DNA from: Pseudoduganella umbonata
GTDB lineage: Bacteria > Pseudomonadota > Gammaproteobacteria > Burkholderiales > Burkholderiaceae_D
Assembly (NCBI RefSeq): GCF_014192225.1
Contig: NZ_JACHXS010000003.1
Coordinates: forward strand, 434,001 to 498,000
Direction of reading: 5' to 3'
DNA: 64,000 bases
Shown here piece by piece: positions 29,903 through 40,009 of the stretch. How positions within the stretch are numbered: position 1 is the first letter of the stretch; each line of letters starts with the position of its first letter. The translations under genes and the position numbers were made by a program. The notes beneath the pieces are model-generated. The model was not told the origin of the DNA. It did no database searches and was given only the letters and a program-made list of their open reading frames with translations.

Positions 29903-32900
29903 GCTGCTTGTGCCTCGGTAGCGAAATTGGCGGCGGCTTCCATATCCACCGCCACGATGCGCGATACGCCCTGCTCCTGCATCGTCACACCGATCAGTTG
30001 AGTGGCCATCTCCATCGCGATCTTGTTGTGCGAGATGAAGAGGAATTGGGTCTGGTCGGACATGCGTTTCACCATCCTGCAGAAACGTTCCGTGTTGGCG
30101 TCGTCCAGCGGTGCATCGACTTCGTCGAGCAGGCAGAACGGCGCCGGGTTCAGCCGGAACATCGAAAACACGAGCGCCGTTGCCGTCAGCGCCTTTTCGC
30201 CGCCGGACAGCAGGTGGATCGTCGCGTTCTTCTTGCCCGGCGGTTGCGCCATCACCTGCACGCCGGAGTCGAGGATCTCGTCGCCCGTCATGATCAGTTT
30301 AGCCTGTCCGCCGCCGAACAGGATGGGGAACAGTTCGGAAAAGTGTCCGTTGACGCGGTCGAACGTTTCCTGCAACAGGTCGCGCGTTTCCTTGTCGATC
30401 TTGTGGATCGCATCTTCCAGCGTGCCGATCGCATCCAGCAGGTCGCGATTCTGCGCGTCCAGGAAGTTCTTGCGTTCCGAGGCCTGGGCCAGTTCGTCGA
30501 GGGCGGCCAGGTTGACGGCGCCCAGCGCGGCGATCGCGTTGGTCAGCCGCGTCACTTCCGCCTGCAGGTACTGGGCCTTCATGTCCGGCTGCAGTCTGGC
30601 GGCCAGCGCGGCTTCGTCGGCGTGCACTTCGGCCAGCTGCTGGGCAAACTGCTCCTGGTTCAGGCGCGCGGCCTGCTCCTTCAGCTGCATCTCCGTGATG
30701 CGGTCACGCTGCGGCTGCAGGCTGCGCTCGCCGGACATGCGCGACTCCTCGGCATGGCGCAACTGCTGGCTGATCTGATCCAGTTCGTGGCGCGCATCGG
30801 CCAGCGCGCGTTCCTGCTGCGTGCGGCGGTCCAGCAGTTCCTGCAAGCCTTCGTTCGCACTGCCGGATTCCAGGCCGGCCAGCTCCTGTTCGCCGGCGCC
30901 CAGGCTTTCGGCCACCTGGGCCGCCTGCGTGGCGGCGGTGGCGATGTTGCGGCGCAGCTCGTCGATGCGGTTGCGCGCGGATTTCTCGGCGAATTCCGCT
31001 TCCTGCGCACGGCGTTCCAGTTCGCGCAGCGCCTCGCGGGCGTCGGCCAGCCGGCTTTCGGTGCGCAGGAAGCCCTCCTGCCCTTCTTCATGCGCGCCCT
31101 GCAGTTCCGCCAGCTCCATGTCGAGCTGCTCGAACTTTTCTTCCGACTCCAGCCTCGCCTGCACCTGCTCCGCCTCCTGGGCGGCGATTTCAGCCAGGTC
31201 GCCTTCGATCTGCGTGCTGCGCTGGGCAAAGCGCGCCTCGATCTCGGACAGCTTGACGACGTCCAGCTGCAAGGCGTGCACGGACGACGTCAGCGAGGCG
31301 TTCTTCTGCCGCAGCTCGGCCAGCACGCGGGCGTGGTTCGTCACCGCCGCGTCGGCACGCACCGCCCTGGTGCGCGCTTCCTCGGCCAGCATGGCCTGGG
31401 CGCGCAGCTGCTTGCCGATATTGTCGATTTCCTGCTGGCGGCCCAGCATGCCTTCCTGCTCCGAGTCGGCGGCGTGGAAGCGCACGCTCGACTGCGTGAT
31501 GACGTGGCCCTGGCGCGTGACGAAGCAGGCGCCCGCCGGCAGGTGCGCACGGCCGGAAAACGCCTGCGCCGTGTCTTCGGCCACGAACACGTTGTGCAGC
31601 CAGTCCTGCAGCACGCCGCGCAGGCCCGGGTCGTTCAGCTTCAGCAGGTCGAGCAGCGGCTTGAAGCCCACCGGCGCTGCGGGGGCCGGCGCGGTGGTGA
31701 CAGGGGTAAACAACGCCAGCTTGGCCGGCGGTACATCGCCCATGAAGTGCTTTGCCCAGTCCAGGTTCGACACCTGCAGCGCACCCGTGCGCTCGCGCAG
31801 CACCGATTCAACGGCCGCTTCCCAGCCCGGCTCGATAGCCAGCTGCTGCCACAGGCGCGGCAACTCGTCCAGGCCGTGCTTCTTCAGCCAGGGCATCACC
31901 TTGCCCTGCGTCTGCACCCGCTCCTGCAACTGGCGCAGCGCGTTCAGCCGCGCTTCCAGCTGCGCGCTGGTGGCCGTTTCGGCCTGCACGGCGGCCTGCG
32001 CGGCGCGGCGCTCTTCCTCCAGGCGCGGCTGCTGCTCCAGCGCCTCTTCGAGCTGCATGCCCACTTCTTCCAGCGCCTGCTGCTTTTCCTCGAGCTGCCA
32101 GCGGAGGTTTTCCAGGTGCGCCGCATCCGGCATCGCCAGCCCGTTCTTTTCCTGCTGCAGGCGTTCGCGCCGCGTCGCCAGGCCGGACAGGATATTCGAC
32201 GCGTTGCGCTGGTGCGCCGACTCCAGTTCCAGCTGCTGCTGTACCTGCATGATGCGGGCGCGCGATTCAGCCGCCTTTTCCTGCCCTGCGCGCCACTCCG
32301 CTTCCAGCAGCGGCAGCAGTTCGGCCTTCTGCTCGGCCAGCATGCGCGATTCCTCGACCCGGGCAGCCAGTTCCTCGAGGTTGAATTCGGCTTCCTCGAC
32401 CTGGCCGCGGTACTCTTCGGCCTGCCTTTGCCACTGGTCGCGCTGCGCCGTCAGCGTGGCCAGCTGCTGCTGCAGCCGCGTGCGCGACTCGACCACGTAC
32501 TTGATCTGCGCCTCGAGGCTGCCGATGTCGGCATTGGTCTGGTACAGCGCGCCCTGCGCCGTGTGCAGGCGGTCGCCGACGGCGAAGTGGGCCTGCCGCA
32601 TGTGTTCCAGCGTCAGCTCCACGCTGCGCAGCTGCGCCGTATCGCGTTCCAGGTCGGTCTGCGCCTGCAGCATCTCGGCGAACCAGCGCGCCTGCTCGGC
32701 CTGCGCCTCGTTGCGCCGCAGCAGCCACAGCAGCTTCTGCTTTTCATCCTGCTCGGACTGCAGCTGGTGGAACCGCATGGCGATGGCCGCCTGGCCTTCG
32801 AGCTTTTCCAGGTTGCCGGTCAGTTCGCGCAGGATGTCCTCCACGCGCAGCAGGTTGTCGCGCGTGTCGTGCAGGCGGTTTTCCGTTTCGCGGCGGCGCT

Positions 32901-33423
32901 CCTTGTACTTCGAGACGCCGGCGGCTTCCTCGAGGAACACGCGCAGTTCTTCCGGGCGCGATTCGATGATGCGGGCGATCATGCCCTGGCCGATGATGGC
33001 GTAGGCGCGCGGACCGAGGCCGGTACCGAGGAAGATGTCCTGGATGTCGCGCCGGCGCACCGGCTGGCTGTTGATGTAGTAGGTGGACGTGCCGTCGCGG
33101 GTGAGCGTGCGCTTGACGGCGATCTCGGCATACTGGCCCCACTGGCCGGATGCCTTGCCGTCGTGGTTGTCGAACACCAGTTCGACCGAGGCGCGGCCGG
33201 CCGGCTTGCGGTGCGTGGAGCCGTTGAAGATCACGTCCTGCATCGACTCGCCGCGCAGTTCGGAGGCTTTCGATTCGCCCAGCACCCAGCGCACAGCGTC
33301 GATGATGTTCGACTTGCCGCAGCCGTTCGGTCCCACCACGCCTACCAGCTGCCCCGGCACCTGGAAATTGGTGGGATCGACGAACGACTTAAATCCCGAC
33401 AATTTAATGGATGATAGACGCAC
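29899..33423 (-). CDS. smc: Chromosome segregation protein SMC
   Basis: Condensin ATPase that organises and segregates chromosomes. Walker A GPNGCGKSN is near residue 32 in the N-terminal head. Two long coiled coils (about 165-500 and 670-1000) flank a hinge around residues 510-650. The C-terminal head has the signature LLSGGEKALTATALVF and Walker B PFCLLDEVDAPLDDAN. 1174 aa, full length. First gene of the smc-zipA-ligA transcript. Confidence 0.96.
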
Positions 33424-33547
33424 GTAGGAAAATGTACTTTGCCCGAAAGGCTGGTTGCAAAGGCGCCTATCATACCATCGCGCGCAACGGGTCTGGACAA
33501 AATCGCACTATTGCGCCCGCCGCCGGGCCCGGGAACCCGAGAGGGGG

Positions 33548-34210
33548 CTAGATCGCCTGCTGCACCTGCCGCACCTGCTGCAACTGGCGCACCTTCTTGC
33601 GGTCCGGCCCGTGCTTCCACTTGCGCGGCGTCGGATCGTTACCGGACAGCTGCACTGCCACCTGGCGCACCCATTGCTCGGCCGGCACCTGTTTCGTGAA
33701 CGGCATCACCAGCACCAGCGGCACGCACAGCGCGACCAGGATGCGGCCGACGACGGCCGGCTGTTCGCTGCGCGCGGTCACGACGAATGCTGCGGCCACC
33801 GCCAGGCCCACCGCGCCACCCAGCACGACTTCGGACAGCGAATGGGCTCCGACGGGCAGGCGTGAAAAACTGATCAGCACGGCCAGCAGCACGCCGGCGG
33901 CCAGCGCGGCATGCCGGGAGACCGGGCGCGCCTTCAGGAACATCAGGTAGAAAACCACTGGATAGACGGCGCAGGAACGCATCGCATGGCCCGACAGGCC
34001 GGCGAAATTCCAGTCCGGGATGCCAATGCCCCAGCCATACCAGGCCACCTTGGTGACCACGACGAGCAGCATGCCGATGCCGAACAGCAGGCACCACGAC
34101 AGCGACAGCCGCCAAGTGCGCCCGGCCAGCAGCCATACGGCCACGGCAATGCCCAGCGGTCCCGTCACACTCATACCGCCCAGCGCCGACAGCGCATTCC
34201 ACCACATCAT
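33548..34210 (-). CDS. PAP2-family phosphatase (membrane)
   Basis: Membrane lipid-phosphate phosphatase of the PAP2 superfamily. Five or six hydrophobic helices with the active-site motifs LSGHAMRS (motif 2, SGH) and SRLPVGAHSLSEVVLG (motif 3, SRxxxxxH, with Glu where Asp is usual). Motif 1 (KxxxxxxRP) is not clear, so activity is uncertain. ATG 34210 follows a GAGGAA box; the second Met at 34207 is equally possible. About 220 aa, ending in a basic, Gln-rich tail. Confidence 0.75.
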   Translation of the reverse strand: MMWWNALSALGGMSVTGPLGIAVAVWLLAGRTWRLSLSWCLLFGIGMLLVVVTKVAWYGWGIGIPDWNFAGLSGHAMRSCAVYPVVFYLMFLKARPVSRHAALAAGVLLAVLISFSRLPVGAHSLSEVVLGGAVGLAVAAAFVVTARSEQPAVVGRILVALCVPLVLVMPFTKQVPAEQWVRQVAVQLSGNDPTPRKWKHGPDRKKVRQLQQVRQVQQAI

Positions 34211-34440
34211 CGCTTCGTTTCCTCTTGTTTTATCCGCACTACGGGTTATACCACGATTCATTTCCGCAAGGCAATTACAACATTACCTTCGCGGCAACAA
34301 ACGTAGCCCGCAGCGTAGTGACTCTTCATTAAGTTGCTCTTAAACTCGGCGGTTGCTCCCAACCCGGCGGTTGGATGGCACAGGAATGGCGGCACGCTGG
34401 CGGCAGTGGCGGGACAGGAATACTGATCCGAAGCGTTCTG

Positions 34441-36621
34441 TCAGGCGGCGGCTGAATCCAGCTCGGCGGCGGGATCGTTCACCGCCAATGCCCGCGCCAG
34501 CGCGCGCGCGACGACACCTTCGGCTTGCAGCACCGTCGCCGTACCCGCGTGCAGCCGCTGCGCCAGCGCCTGGGCCGGAAGCGAAAACGCTTCTTCGCGT
34601 GCGCCGTTGGAAAAGATGTACAGCGAGCGCAAGGGACTGATCCACGCCAGCTTCACCCTGCGCGCGCCGCCGTCCTCCGCGAACTCGAACCACGTGCCGC
34701 GCGCCAGGCCGGCCAGTTCTTCTTCGGGCGCCAGTGCCGGCGCTGCTGCCGATTGTGCCGACTGCGCCGATTGTGCCGACTCTGCCGACTCTGCCGACCG
34801 TGCGTCGGCTGCCCGCGCCAGCCGGCGCTCGGCGGCCAGCGTCGCGGCCTGCATGGACAGTTCGATGCGCCGCTCGGCTGTCATGTCCAGTGGGGCGCGC
34901 ACGATCGACGCGTGGCAGTCGGCCAGTTCGGCGAAGAAGCGCAGCCGGTCGGCATCGTGCCACTTGACGACGTCGAGCCACCGGTTCAGCGTGGCCAGCA
35001 GGCCGGGCAGCCTGGCGATCAGCTGCCTGCGTTCGTCCGCATCCAGTTTCGGCCGCACGCTCCACAGCAGGTCGTCCATCGCCTGCGTGGCATGGCGCAC
35101 GGCGCCGGGCTTGTCGTCGTCGATGCTGTAGGCCACCGTCAGCACGTCGGTCCACCTGTTTTCCAGGAAGGCCTCGACCACGGCCACCACCTCGCCGGTG
35201 CCGACGCGCAGCGCCACCGCATCGCGTGCGGCGCGCCGCGCCGTGGCCGTCTTTTCCTGCTTCAGCGCGGCCGCCACAGGTACCGCGAGCACGGCGGCGG
35301 CGTCGGCCTCTTCCTCCTTCAGTGCCGCTTCCAGTTCGCGCACCGCCTGGGCGAATGCGGCGGATGCCGCATCGTCCTCGCGGGCGGCGACGTCGACGCT
35401 GCGGCGCATGGCCTGGAACTGGCGGTCGTCGCGCCGGCCCGTGCCGGCCAGCGTGCGCTCCCAGCCCATCCGGGACAGCAGTTCGAGCAGCTTGCGGGCC
35501 GGGTGCCCGGCGTGAAAGAAGAATTGCTTGTCCGCCAGCGCCGCCTTCAGCAGCGGCAGTTGCAGCAACTGGAGCAGCTCGCGGCTCTCCGATGAAATCG
35601 CCTCGTCGGCCGACACGGTGTCGAACACGGCGCCCAGCAGGTCGATCGTGCCCTCGTCGGCGCGCGACAGCATGCCGCGCGGCGCGTCGCGCTTGAGCGA
35701 GGACAGCGCGATCGCGTTCGCTCCAACGGCGTCGGGCAGGCTCGCCAGCCAGCGCAGCAGGCGGGGCGCGAGCGTGCCTGCCTCGCCTGCTGCCGTGGTA
35801 TCTGCCGTCGCGCGGTCTCCTGCCACCCCGGACTGCCCGAAGAATGCATGCAGCCGGCTGGCCAGCAGGGCTTCGCGCCGGGCGTCATGCCCCTGCTGCC
35901 GGACAGGCTGCTGCGCCAGCGGCCGGCGCAGTGGCCCGGGCAGCAAGCCATGCCGTTCCAGCACCCCATTGACGGCGGCATAAACGGCGGCCAGGTCGTG
36001 GAAGCAGCCAGCCTGCACCAGCGCCAGCATCGCGGCCGCACTGCCCTCCTCGCCATCGAACGCTGTCCATGCCTCGTGCAGCGCGGCGATGAATACTTCC
36101 GGCCGAAACGGATTGACGCGCAACGACTGGCGTTCGAACAGGTGCGCCAGCCCGGCATTCAATGTGGCGAGCGCATCGGCATGCGCGGCATCGAACGGCC
36201 TGGCGATGGCGGCCCGGGCCACGCGCTGGTCCATCTCGTCATATGGCACCAGCGCCAGCGGCTGCCCTGCCACGCGCGGCTCCGGCGCCAGCTGCGCCAG
36301 CTCTTCGCGTAGCGCCCGTCCCAGCGCATCGGTCACGCGCGGCAGCAGCGCTTCGTGGCGTTCGTGCAGCAGGCTGGCAGCGCGGAGGCGGTCGCGCGAA
36401 TCCGCCGGTGGCTGGCTGGACTCGGTGAGACGCGCAGCAAGCTGCGTGCGGAACGCCGCAAAACCGGTGCCTACCTGCTGTAGCGCGGCGCCGATCGCTT
36501 CTTCCAGCACCGCGTGCCGCGGACTGACGGCCCGCGGTGGCATCGTGGTCTGGGCAGAAGTAAGCATGGATGCAGCAAGCATGGACGCGGCCGGATAGTG
36601 GAAGCCCTCATTCTGCCACAT
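34441..36621 (-). CDS. DUF1631-family protein
   Basis: Large cytoplasmic protein resembling the DUF1631 family; function unknown. About 726 aa, almost entirely helical, without membrane segments. Recognisable stretches include LAHLFERQSLRVNPFRPEVF, DLLGAVFDTVSADEAIS and PARKLLELLSRMGWE. Near residue 615-635 a Ser-Ala-Glu/Gln microrepeat (SAESAESAQSAQSAQS) marks a flexible linker before a compact C-terminal domain (GTWFEFAEDGGARRVKLAWI) that looks like a small beta-barrel of PilZ type. Start is uncertain: ATG 36621 has a GGAAAG box very close by, and GTG 36630 or later Met codons are possible. Confidence 0.7.
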   Translation of the reverse strand: MWQNEGFHYPAASMLAASMLTSAQTTMPPRAVSPRHAVLEEAIGAALQQVGTGFAAFRTQLAARLTESSQPPADSRDRLRAASLLHERHEALLPRVTDALGRALREELAQLAPEPRVAGQPLALVPYDEMDQRVARAAIARPFDAAHADALATLNAGLAHLFERQSLRVNPFRPEVFIAALHEAWTAFDGEEGSAAAMLALVQAGCFHDLAAVYAAVNGVLERHGLLPGPLRRPLAQQPVRQQGHDARREALLASRLHAFFGQSGVAGDRATADTTAAGEAGTLAPRLLRWLASLPDAVGANAIALSSLKRDAPRGMLSRADEGTIDLLGAVFDTVSADEAISSESRELLQLLQLPLLKAALADKQFFFHAGHPARKLLELLSRMGWERTLAGTGRRDDRQFQAMRRSVDVAAREDDAASAAFAQAVRELEAALKEEEADAAAVLAVPVAAALKQEKTATARRAARDAVALRVGTGEVVAVVEAFLENRWTDVLTVAYSIDDDKPGAVRHATQAMDDLLWSVRPKLDADERRQLIARLPGLLATLNRWLDVVKWHDADRLRFFAELADCHASIVRAPLDMTAERRIELSMQAATLAAERRLARAADARSAESAESAQSAQSAQSAAAPALAPEEELAGLARGTWFEFAEDGGARRVKLAWISPLRSLYIFSNGAREEAFSLPAQALAQRLHAGTATVLQAEGVVARALARALAVNDPAAELDSAAA

Positions 36622-36903
36622 ACTTTCCACAAGGCAATAGCTAGGGTGAAAGTATCGCCCGATTTGTGCCCCGCGGCATACAGATGAGCTCGCAAGTGCT
36701 TGTATTGTCGAGCTTTATTCTTGTGCTGCAAGGTCTTGTCCTACAGGGGCAGACGGTTAATTCTGATATCCGCCGGCTGATCAAAAACGCATTATTTCGC
36801 TACCGGAAACGCATCGGCAAAATCGCAACGCATGCAATAGCAAACGGTTTCACCAATGCGCCTTCGGCCCCGTGTTCCCCTCTCCAATCGAAAGGAAAGC
36901 AAA

Positions 36904-37086
36904 ATGGCTTCGAATCAGAAAAGCGGTGGCAACAAGCAGGGTTCTTCTTCCGGCAGCTCGAAACAGTCGGGCAACAAGGGCTCCCAATCCGGCGGCACCC
37001 AGGGCGGCACGCCGGAGCAGCATGCCGAGGCCGGCCGTCAAAGCCACAAGAACGACGCCAAGAAGTCGAGCTCGCGCGGCAAATAA
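36904..37086 (+). CDS. Small hydrophilic stress-type protein (KGG/con-10-like)
   Basis: 60-aa, extremely hydrophilic protein rich in Gly, Ser, Lys and Gln, beginning MASNQKSGGNKQGSSSG. The segment GGTPEQHAEAGRQSHKNDAK resembles the repeat unit of KGG/con-10 general stress proteins but with AGR in place of KGG. Probably intrinsically disordered. An AAGGAAAG box precedes ATG 36904, and a strong terminator follows, so it is a monocistronic gene. Relation to the KGG family is by look only. Confidence 0.7.
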   Translation: MASNQKSGGNKQGSSSGSSKQSGNKGSQSGGTQGGTPEQHAEAGRQSHKNDAKKSSSRGK

Positions 37087-37184
37087 GCCGGCACATCAGC
37101 CGGCATATCAGCCAGCAAGCAGGGCCGCAAATGCGCAGACGGCGCGCGGCCGGCATCCGCAACGGGATGCCTCACCATGAGAAG

Positions 37185-37219
37185 GGCTTGGAAAGGTAGC
37201 GCCATTCCAAGCCTTTTTT
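37185..37219 (+). terminator. Rho-independent terminator after the small stress-type gene
   Basis: GGCTTGGAA (37185-37193) pairs with TTCCAAGCC (37205-37213), followed by six T. A second stem, GGCATCC with GGATGCC, lies at about 37152-37171. Confidence 0.85.
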
Positions 37220-37265
37220 GTCGTCCAGACCGGGACGACGCCCCGATCGCCTGTCCAGGCACGTT

Positions 37266-37826
37266 TCAGACGTTCGTGACGCGCTTGCCTTTCGGCGGCC
37301 GGAAGTTGCGCACCTCGTTGACCATGCCAACCTTCGCCGCATCGCTGGCGGTCAGGTGCAGGTCCGCATGGGCATGCACGAGCCAGTGCTCTTCCGACAG
37401 GCGCACGTGCTGGCGCAGGATCGACTCGGTACGCGCATCGTCGGCCTGCAGGCCTTCGACAATGATGCGCAGCGCATCCGGCCGGGCGCCGGACGGCGCA
37501 CTGGCATGGGACTTGTGCACCATGAATCGCGCGGTCTCGCTGGCATAGCGCTCCTGGCCCGCCAGGAACAGGATCACCGCGATCGACGCCACCGCGCCGC
37601 CGTTATACATCACGATCCTGATCGGCAGGTTCGACAGGTAGTTGTACAGGCACAGGCCATCGCTGACATAGCCGCCGTTCGATTGCAGCAGGATGTGGGC
37701 AGTCTCCACGCCATCTTCCGTCATGTCCGCTACCGCCTCGAACACGCGGTGCACCATATCGCTGTTGACGTCGCCCGACAACGTAAACCACGCCGCGCCA
37801 TCCAGCTTTTGCTTATCCTCGCTCAT
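37266..37826 (-). CDS. ClpP-like serine protease (orphan, peptidase S14 type)
   Basis: ClpP-fold protein of 186 aa. Candidate catalytic triad: Ser81 in NGGAVASIAV, His104 in RFMVHKSHAS and Asp162 in LTASDAAKVGM, spaced as in ClpP. The ILLQSNGGYVSDGLCLYNYL strand supports the fold. It lacks a clpX or clpA neighbour, and the residues around Ser differ from the housekeeping GQAASM, so it is an orphan paralogue that may act on its own or with other subunits. Substrates are unknown. Transcribed away from the gcv operon; about 158 bp separate it from the gcv promoter. Confidence 0.75.
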   Translation of the reverse strand: MSEDKQKLDGAAWFTLSGDVNSDMVHRVFEAVADMTEDGVETAHILLQSNGGYVSDGLCLYNYLSNLPIRIVMYNGGAVASIAVILFLAGQERYASETARFMVHKSHASAPSGARPDALRIIVEGLQADDARTESILRQHVRLSEEHWLVHAHADLHLTASDAAKVGMVNEVRNFRPPKGKRVTNV

Positions 37827-37984
37827 GTTTTTTTACCCTCAAAGAACGGTGTTCGCCATTCTAGCGCACGGTCTTTTTTCGGGCCGCACGACCGGGTGCG
37901 GGCGGGGTTGTCGACAATTACCTTGAATCATTTCGAGCTACCCAGGCGCAAGGCCGGGCATCGCCCGGTAGCGCTCCCGCCAGA

Positions 37985-38013
37985 TTGACACCCCCTTATA
38001 CTTACCTTATAGT
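37985..38013 (+). promoter_or_regulatory. Strong sigma-70 promoter of the gcv operon
   Basis: TTGACA (37985-37990), a 17-bp spacer and TATAGT (38008-38013). The -35 is the exact consensus and the spacing is ideal. Transcription would begin a few bases before the first glycine aptamer. Confidence 0.85.
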
Positions 38014-38017
38014 CCCG

Positions 38018-38242
38018 ATCCTCGACCGGGAGAGCGCAGCGCCAGCTGCCGCCGAAGGGGCAACACCCAAAAACTCTCAGGCATCAAGGACCGGTCAGGG
38101 GTCGCCAGCGCCAGCAATGTGCGCGCGGCCGAAACTCTGGAGAGCGGCACGCTTGCACGGTAACCGGTAAGCTTGCCCACCGAAGGGGCGTGCGGAATCG
38201 ATACGTCGAACCGCTATCTCTCAGGTACCGAGGACAGAGGGG
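38018..38242 (+). ncRNA. Tandem glycine riboswitch
   Basis: Two aptamers in series. The first (about 38018-38096) has CGGGAGAG, GCCGAAGGGGCAA, ACTCTCAGGCA and AGGACCG. The second (about 38133-38242) repeats the pattern with CTCTGGAGAG, CACCGAAGGGGCG, CTCTCAGGTACC and GAGGACAGAGG. Both glycine-binding internal loops look intact. The class is known to switch on gcvTHP when glycine is plentiful. About 100 bases separate it from the gcvT start; no terminator hairpin with a T-run is obvious there, so the expression platform may act on translation. Confidence 0.93.
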
Positions 38243-38342
38243 TAACGAACAACTGTGGAAAAGCGCTGCCCGCTTCTTCCGTGCCAATGCGTGTCATTGC
38301 GTGGCCGTTGTGCTGATAACCCCAACCGAAGTCCGAGGCCCC

Positions 38343-39464
38343 ATGACGCTCAAAGCCACTCCCCTCAACGCAGCCCACCGCGCCCTCGGCGCCCGCATGG
38401 TCGATTTCGGCGGCTGGGACATGCCCGTCAACTACGGTTCGCAGATCGAGGAACACCATGCCGTGCGCAGCGACGCCGGCATGTTCGACGTGGCCCACAT
38501 GTGCGTGGTCGACATCGAAGGCACCGACGTGCGGGGCTTCCTGCGCCGCCTGCTGGCGAACAATGTCGACAAGCTGCAGGTCTCCGGCAAGGCGCTGTAC
38601 TCGTGCATGCTGAACCCTGAAGGCGGCGTCATCGACGACCTGATCGTCTATTTCTTCACCGAAAACTGGTTCCGCCTGGTCGTGAACGCCGGCACCGCCG
38701 AGAAGGACGTGGCGTGGATGCAGGCCAAGAGCGACGAGTGGCAGGCCGGCCTGACCATCACGCAACGCCGCGACGACCCCGCGAATGCCATGGCCCTGAT
38801 CGCCGTGCAGGGCCCGAATGCCCGCGCCAGGGTCTGGGAACTGATCCCGCAGGCGAAGGAAGCCACCGCCGAGATGAAGCCGTTCAACGTGGCCATCGTG
38901 CAGGACACCGCGTTCGGCGAAGCGATGGTGGCGCGCACCGGCTATACCGGCGAGGACGGCTTTGAGATCGGCGTTGCCGCCACGCAGGCCGAGGCGCTGT
39001 GGAACGCGCTGGCCGCCGCCGGCGTGAAGCCGGCCGGCCTCGGTGCGCGCGATACCCTGCGCCTGGAAGCCGGCATGAACCTGTACGGCCAGGACATGGA
39101 CGATACCGTGAACCCGCTCGATGCCGGCCTGGCTTGGACCATCGACCTGGTGTCCGAGCGCGACTTCGTCGGCAAGGCCGCGCTGCAGGCCAAGGGGCAG
39201 AACGCCCAGTTCGTCGGCCTGATCCTGCGCGAAAAAGGCGGCGTGCTGCGCGCGCACCAGAGAGTCATCGCCGCGGACGGCGCCACGGGCGAGATCACTT
39301 CCGGCACCTTCAGCCCGACGATGCAGCAGGCGATCGCGCTGGCCCGCGTGCCGATGGGCGTCCAGTTGGGCGACACCGTGCACGTGGAAATCCGCGACAA
39401 GAAACTGGCCGCCACAGTCGTGAAGCTGCCCTTCGTACGGAACGGTAAAATCCTCGTCGCCTGA
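38343..39464 (+). CDS. gcvT: Glycine cleavage system aminomethyltransferase (T protein)
   Basis: Transfers the methylene group from aminomethyl-H protein to tetrahydrofolate and releases ammonia. N-terminal [20 protein letters not shown], then the folate-site region [19 protein letters not shown] stretch (here [20 protein letters not shown]), and IASG-type C-terminal motif [23 protein letters not shown] 38343 (MTLKATPLN) matches the family; the frame upstream runs into the riboswitch. 373 aa. First gene of gcvT-gcvH-gcvP. Confidence 0.95.
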   Translation: MTLKATPLNAAHRALGARMVDFGGWDMPVNYGSQIEEHHAVRSDAGMFDVAHMCVVDIEGTDVRGFLRRLLANNVDKLQVSGKALYSCMLNPEGGVIDDLIVYFFTENWFRLVVNAGTAEKDVAWMQAKSDEWQAGLTITQRRDDPANAMALIAVQGPNARARVWELIPQAKEATAEMKPFNVAIVQDTAFGEAMVARTGYTGEDGFEIGVAATQAEALWNALAAAGVKPAGLGARDTLRLEAGMNLYGQDMDDTVNPLDAGLAWTIDLVSERDFVGKAALQAKGQNAQFVGLILREKGGVLRAHQRVIAADGATGEITSGTFSPTMQQAIALARVPMGVQLGDTVHVEIRDKKLAATVVKLPFVRNGKILVA

Positions 39465-39508
39465 ACAGGCCCGACCTCCCCAATAACACCACCAATCTGG
39501 AGCAACAC

Positions 39509-39892
39509 ATGAGCAACATTCCCGCAGAGCTGAAGTACACCGAGTCCCACGAGTGGATCCGCAAGGAAGACGACGGCACGATCACCGTCGGCATCACCGA
39601 ATTCGCGCAGGACGCGCTGGGCGACATCGTGTTCGTCGAACTGCCGAAGATCGGCAACAGCTACACGGCGGGCGACGATGCCGCCGTGGTGGAATCCGTG
39701 AAAGCCGCCTCCGACATCTATGCTCCAGTGTCGGGCGAAGTCATCGCCGTCAACGACGCGGTGGCCGGCTCGCCGGAATCGATCAACGCCAACGCCTATG
39801 ACGCGTGGCTGTTCAAGATGAAGCCGGCCGATGCCGCCGCGATCGACGGCCTGCTGGACGCCGACGCCTACGGCAAGAACACCGCTTCCTGA
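39509..39892 (+). CDS. gcvH: Glycine cleavage system H protein
   Basis: Lipoyl carrier that shuttles the aminomethyl group between P, T and L proteins. The lipoylated residue is Lys65 in [18 protein letters not shown], the standard context. Begins [17 protein letters not shown] with a GGAG box ahead. 127 aa, normal length. Lies 44 bp after gcvT. Confidence 0.97.
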   Translation: MSNIPAELKYTESHEWIRKEDDGTITVGITEFAQDALGDIVFVELPKIGNSYTAGDDAAVVESVKAASDIYAPVSGEVIAVNDAVAGSPESINANAYDAWLFKMKPADAAAIDGLLDADAYGKNTAS

Positions 39893-39904
39893 TTCCGCTG
39901 TACC

Positions 39905-39986
39905 GGGGCCGGCCCTTGCCGGCCCCGCATTGGGCCCCATATCCGGCCCTGCATTGCCCCCGTATCCGGCCCCTTCATTGGCCTCC
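39905..39986 (+). repeat. GC hairpin and three imperfect 21-24 bp tandem repeats between gcvH and gcvP
   Basis: GGGGCCGGC (39905-39913) and GCCGGCCCC (39918-39926) form a 9-bp stem over a CCTT loop. From 39919 three units follow in series (39919-39942, 39943-39965, 39966-39986), each starting CCGGCCC and containing CATTG. The last ends 23 bp before the gcvP start. Confidence 0.7.
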
Positions 39987-40009
39987 TTCACTGGCCCAAG
40001 AGATCCTTC

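Noticed and set aside
33548..34261. Longer PAP2 protein starting at 34261
   Set aside because: The extra residues are polar and unlike the family, while ATG 34210 has a good GAGGAA box.
34740..34800. Nine-base tandem repeat in the DUF1631 gene as a phase-variable tract
   Set aside because: The unit is a multiple of three, so slippage would only lengthen a linker and not switch the frame.
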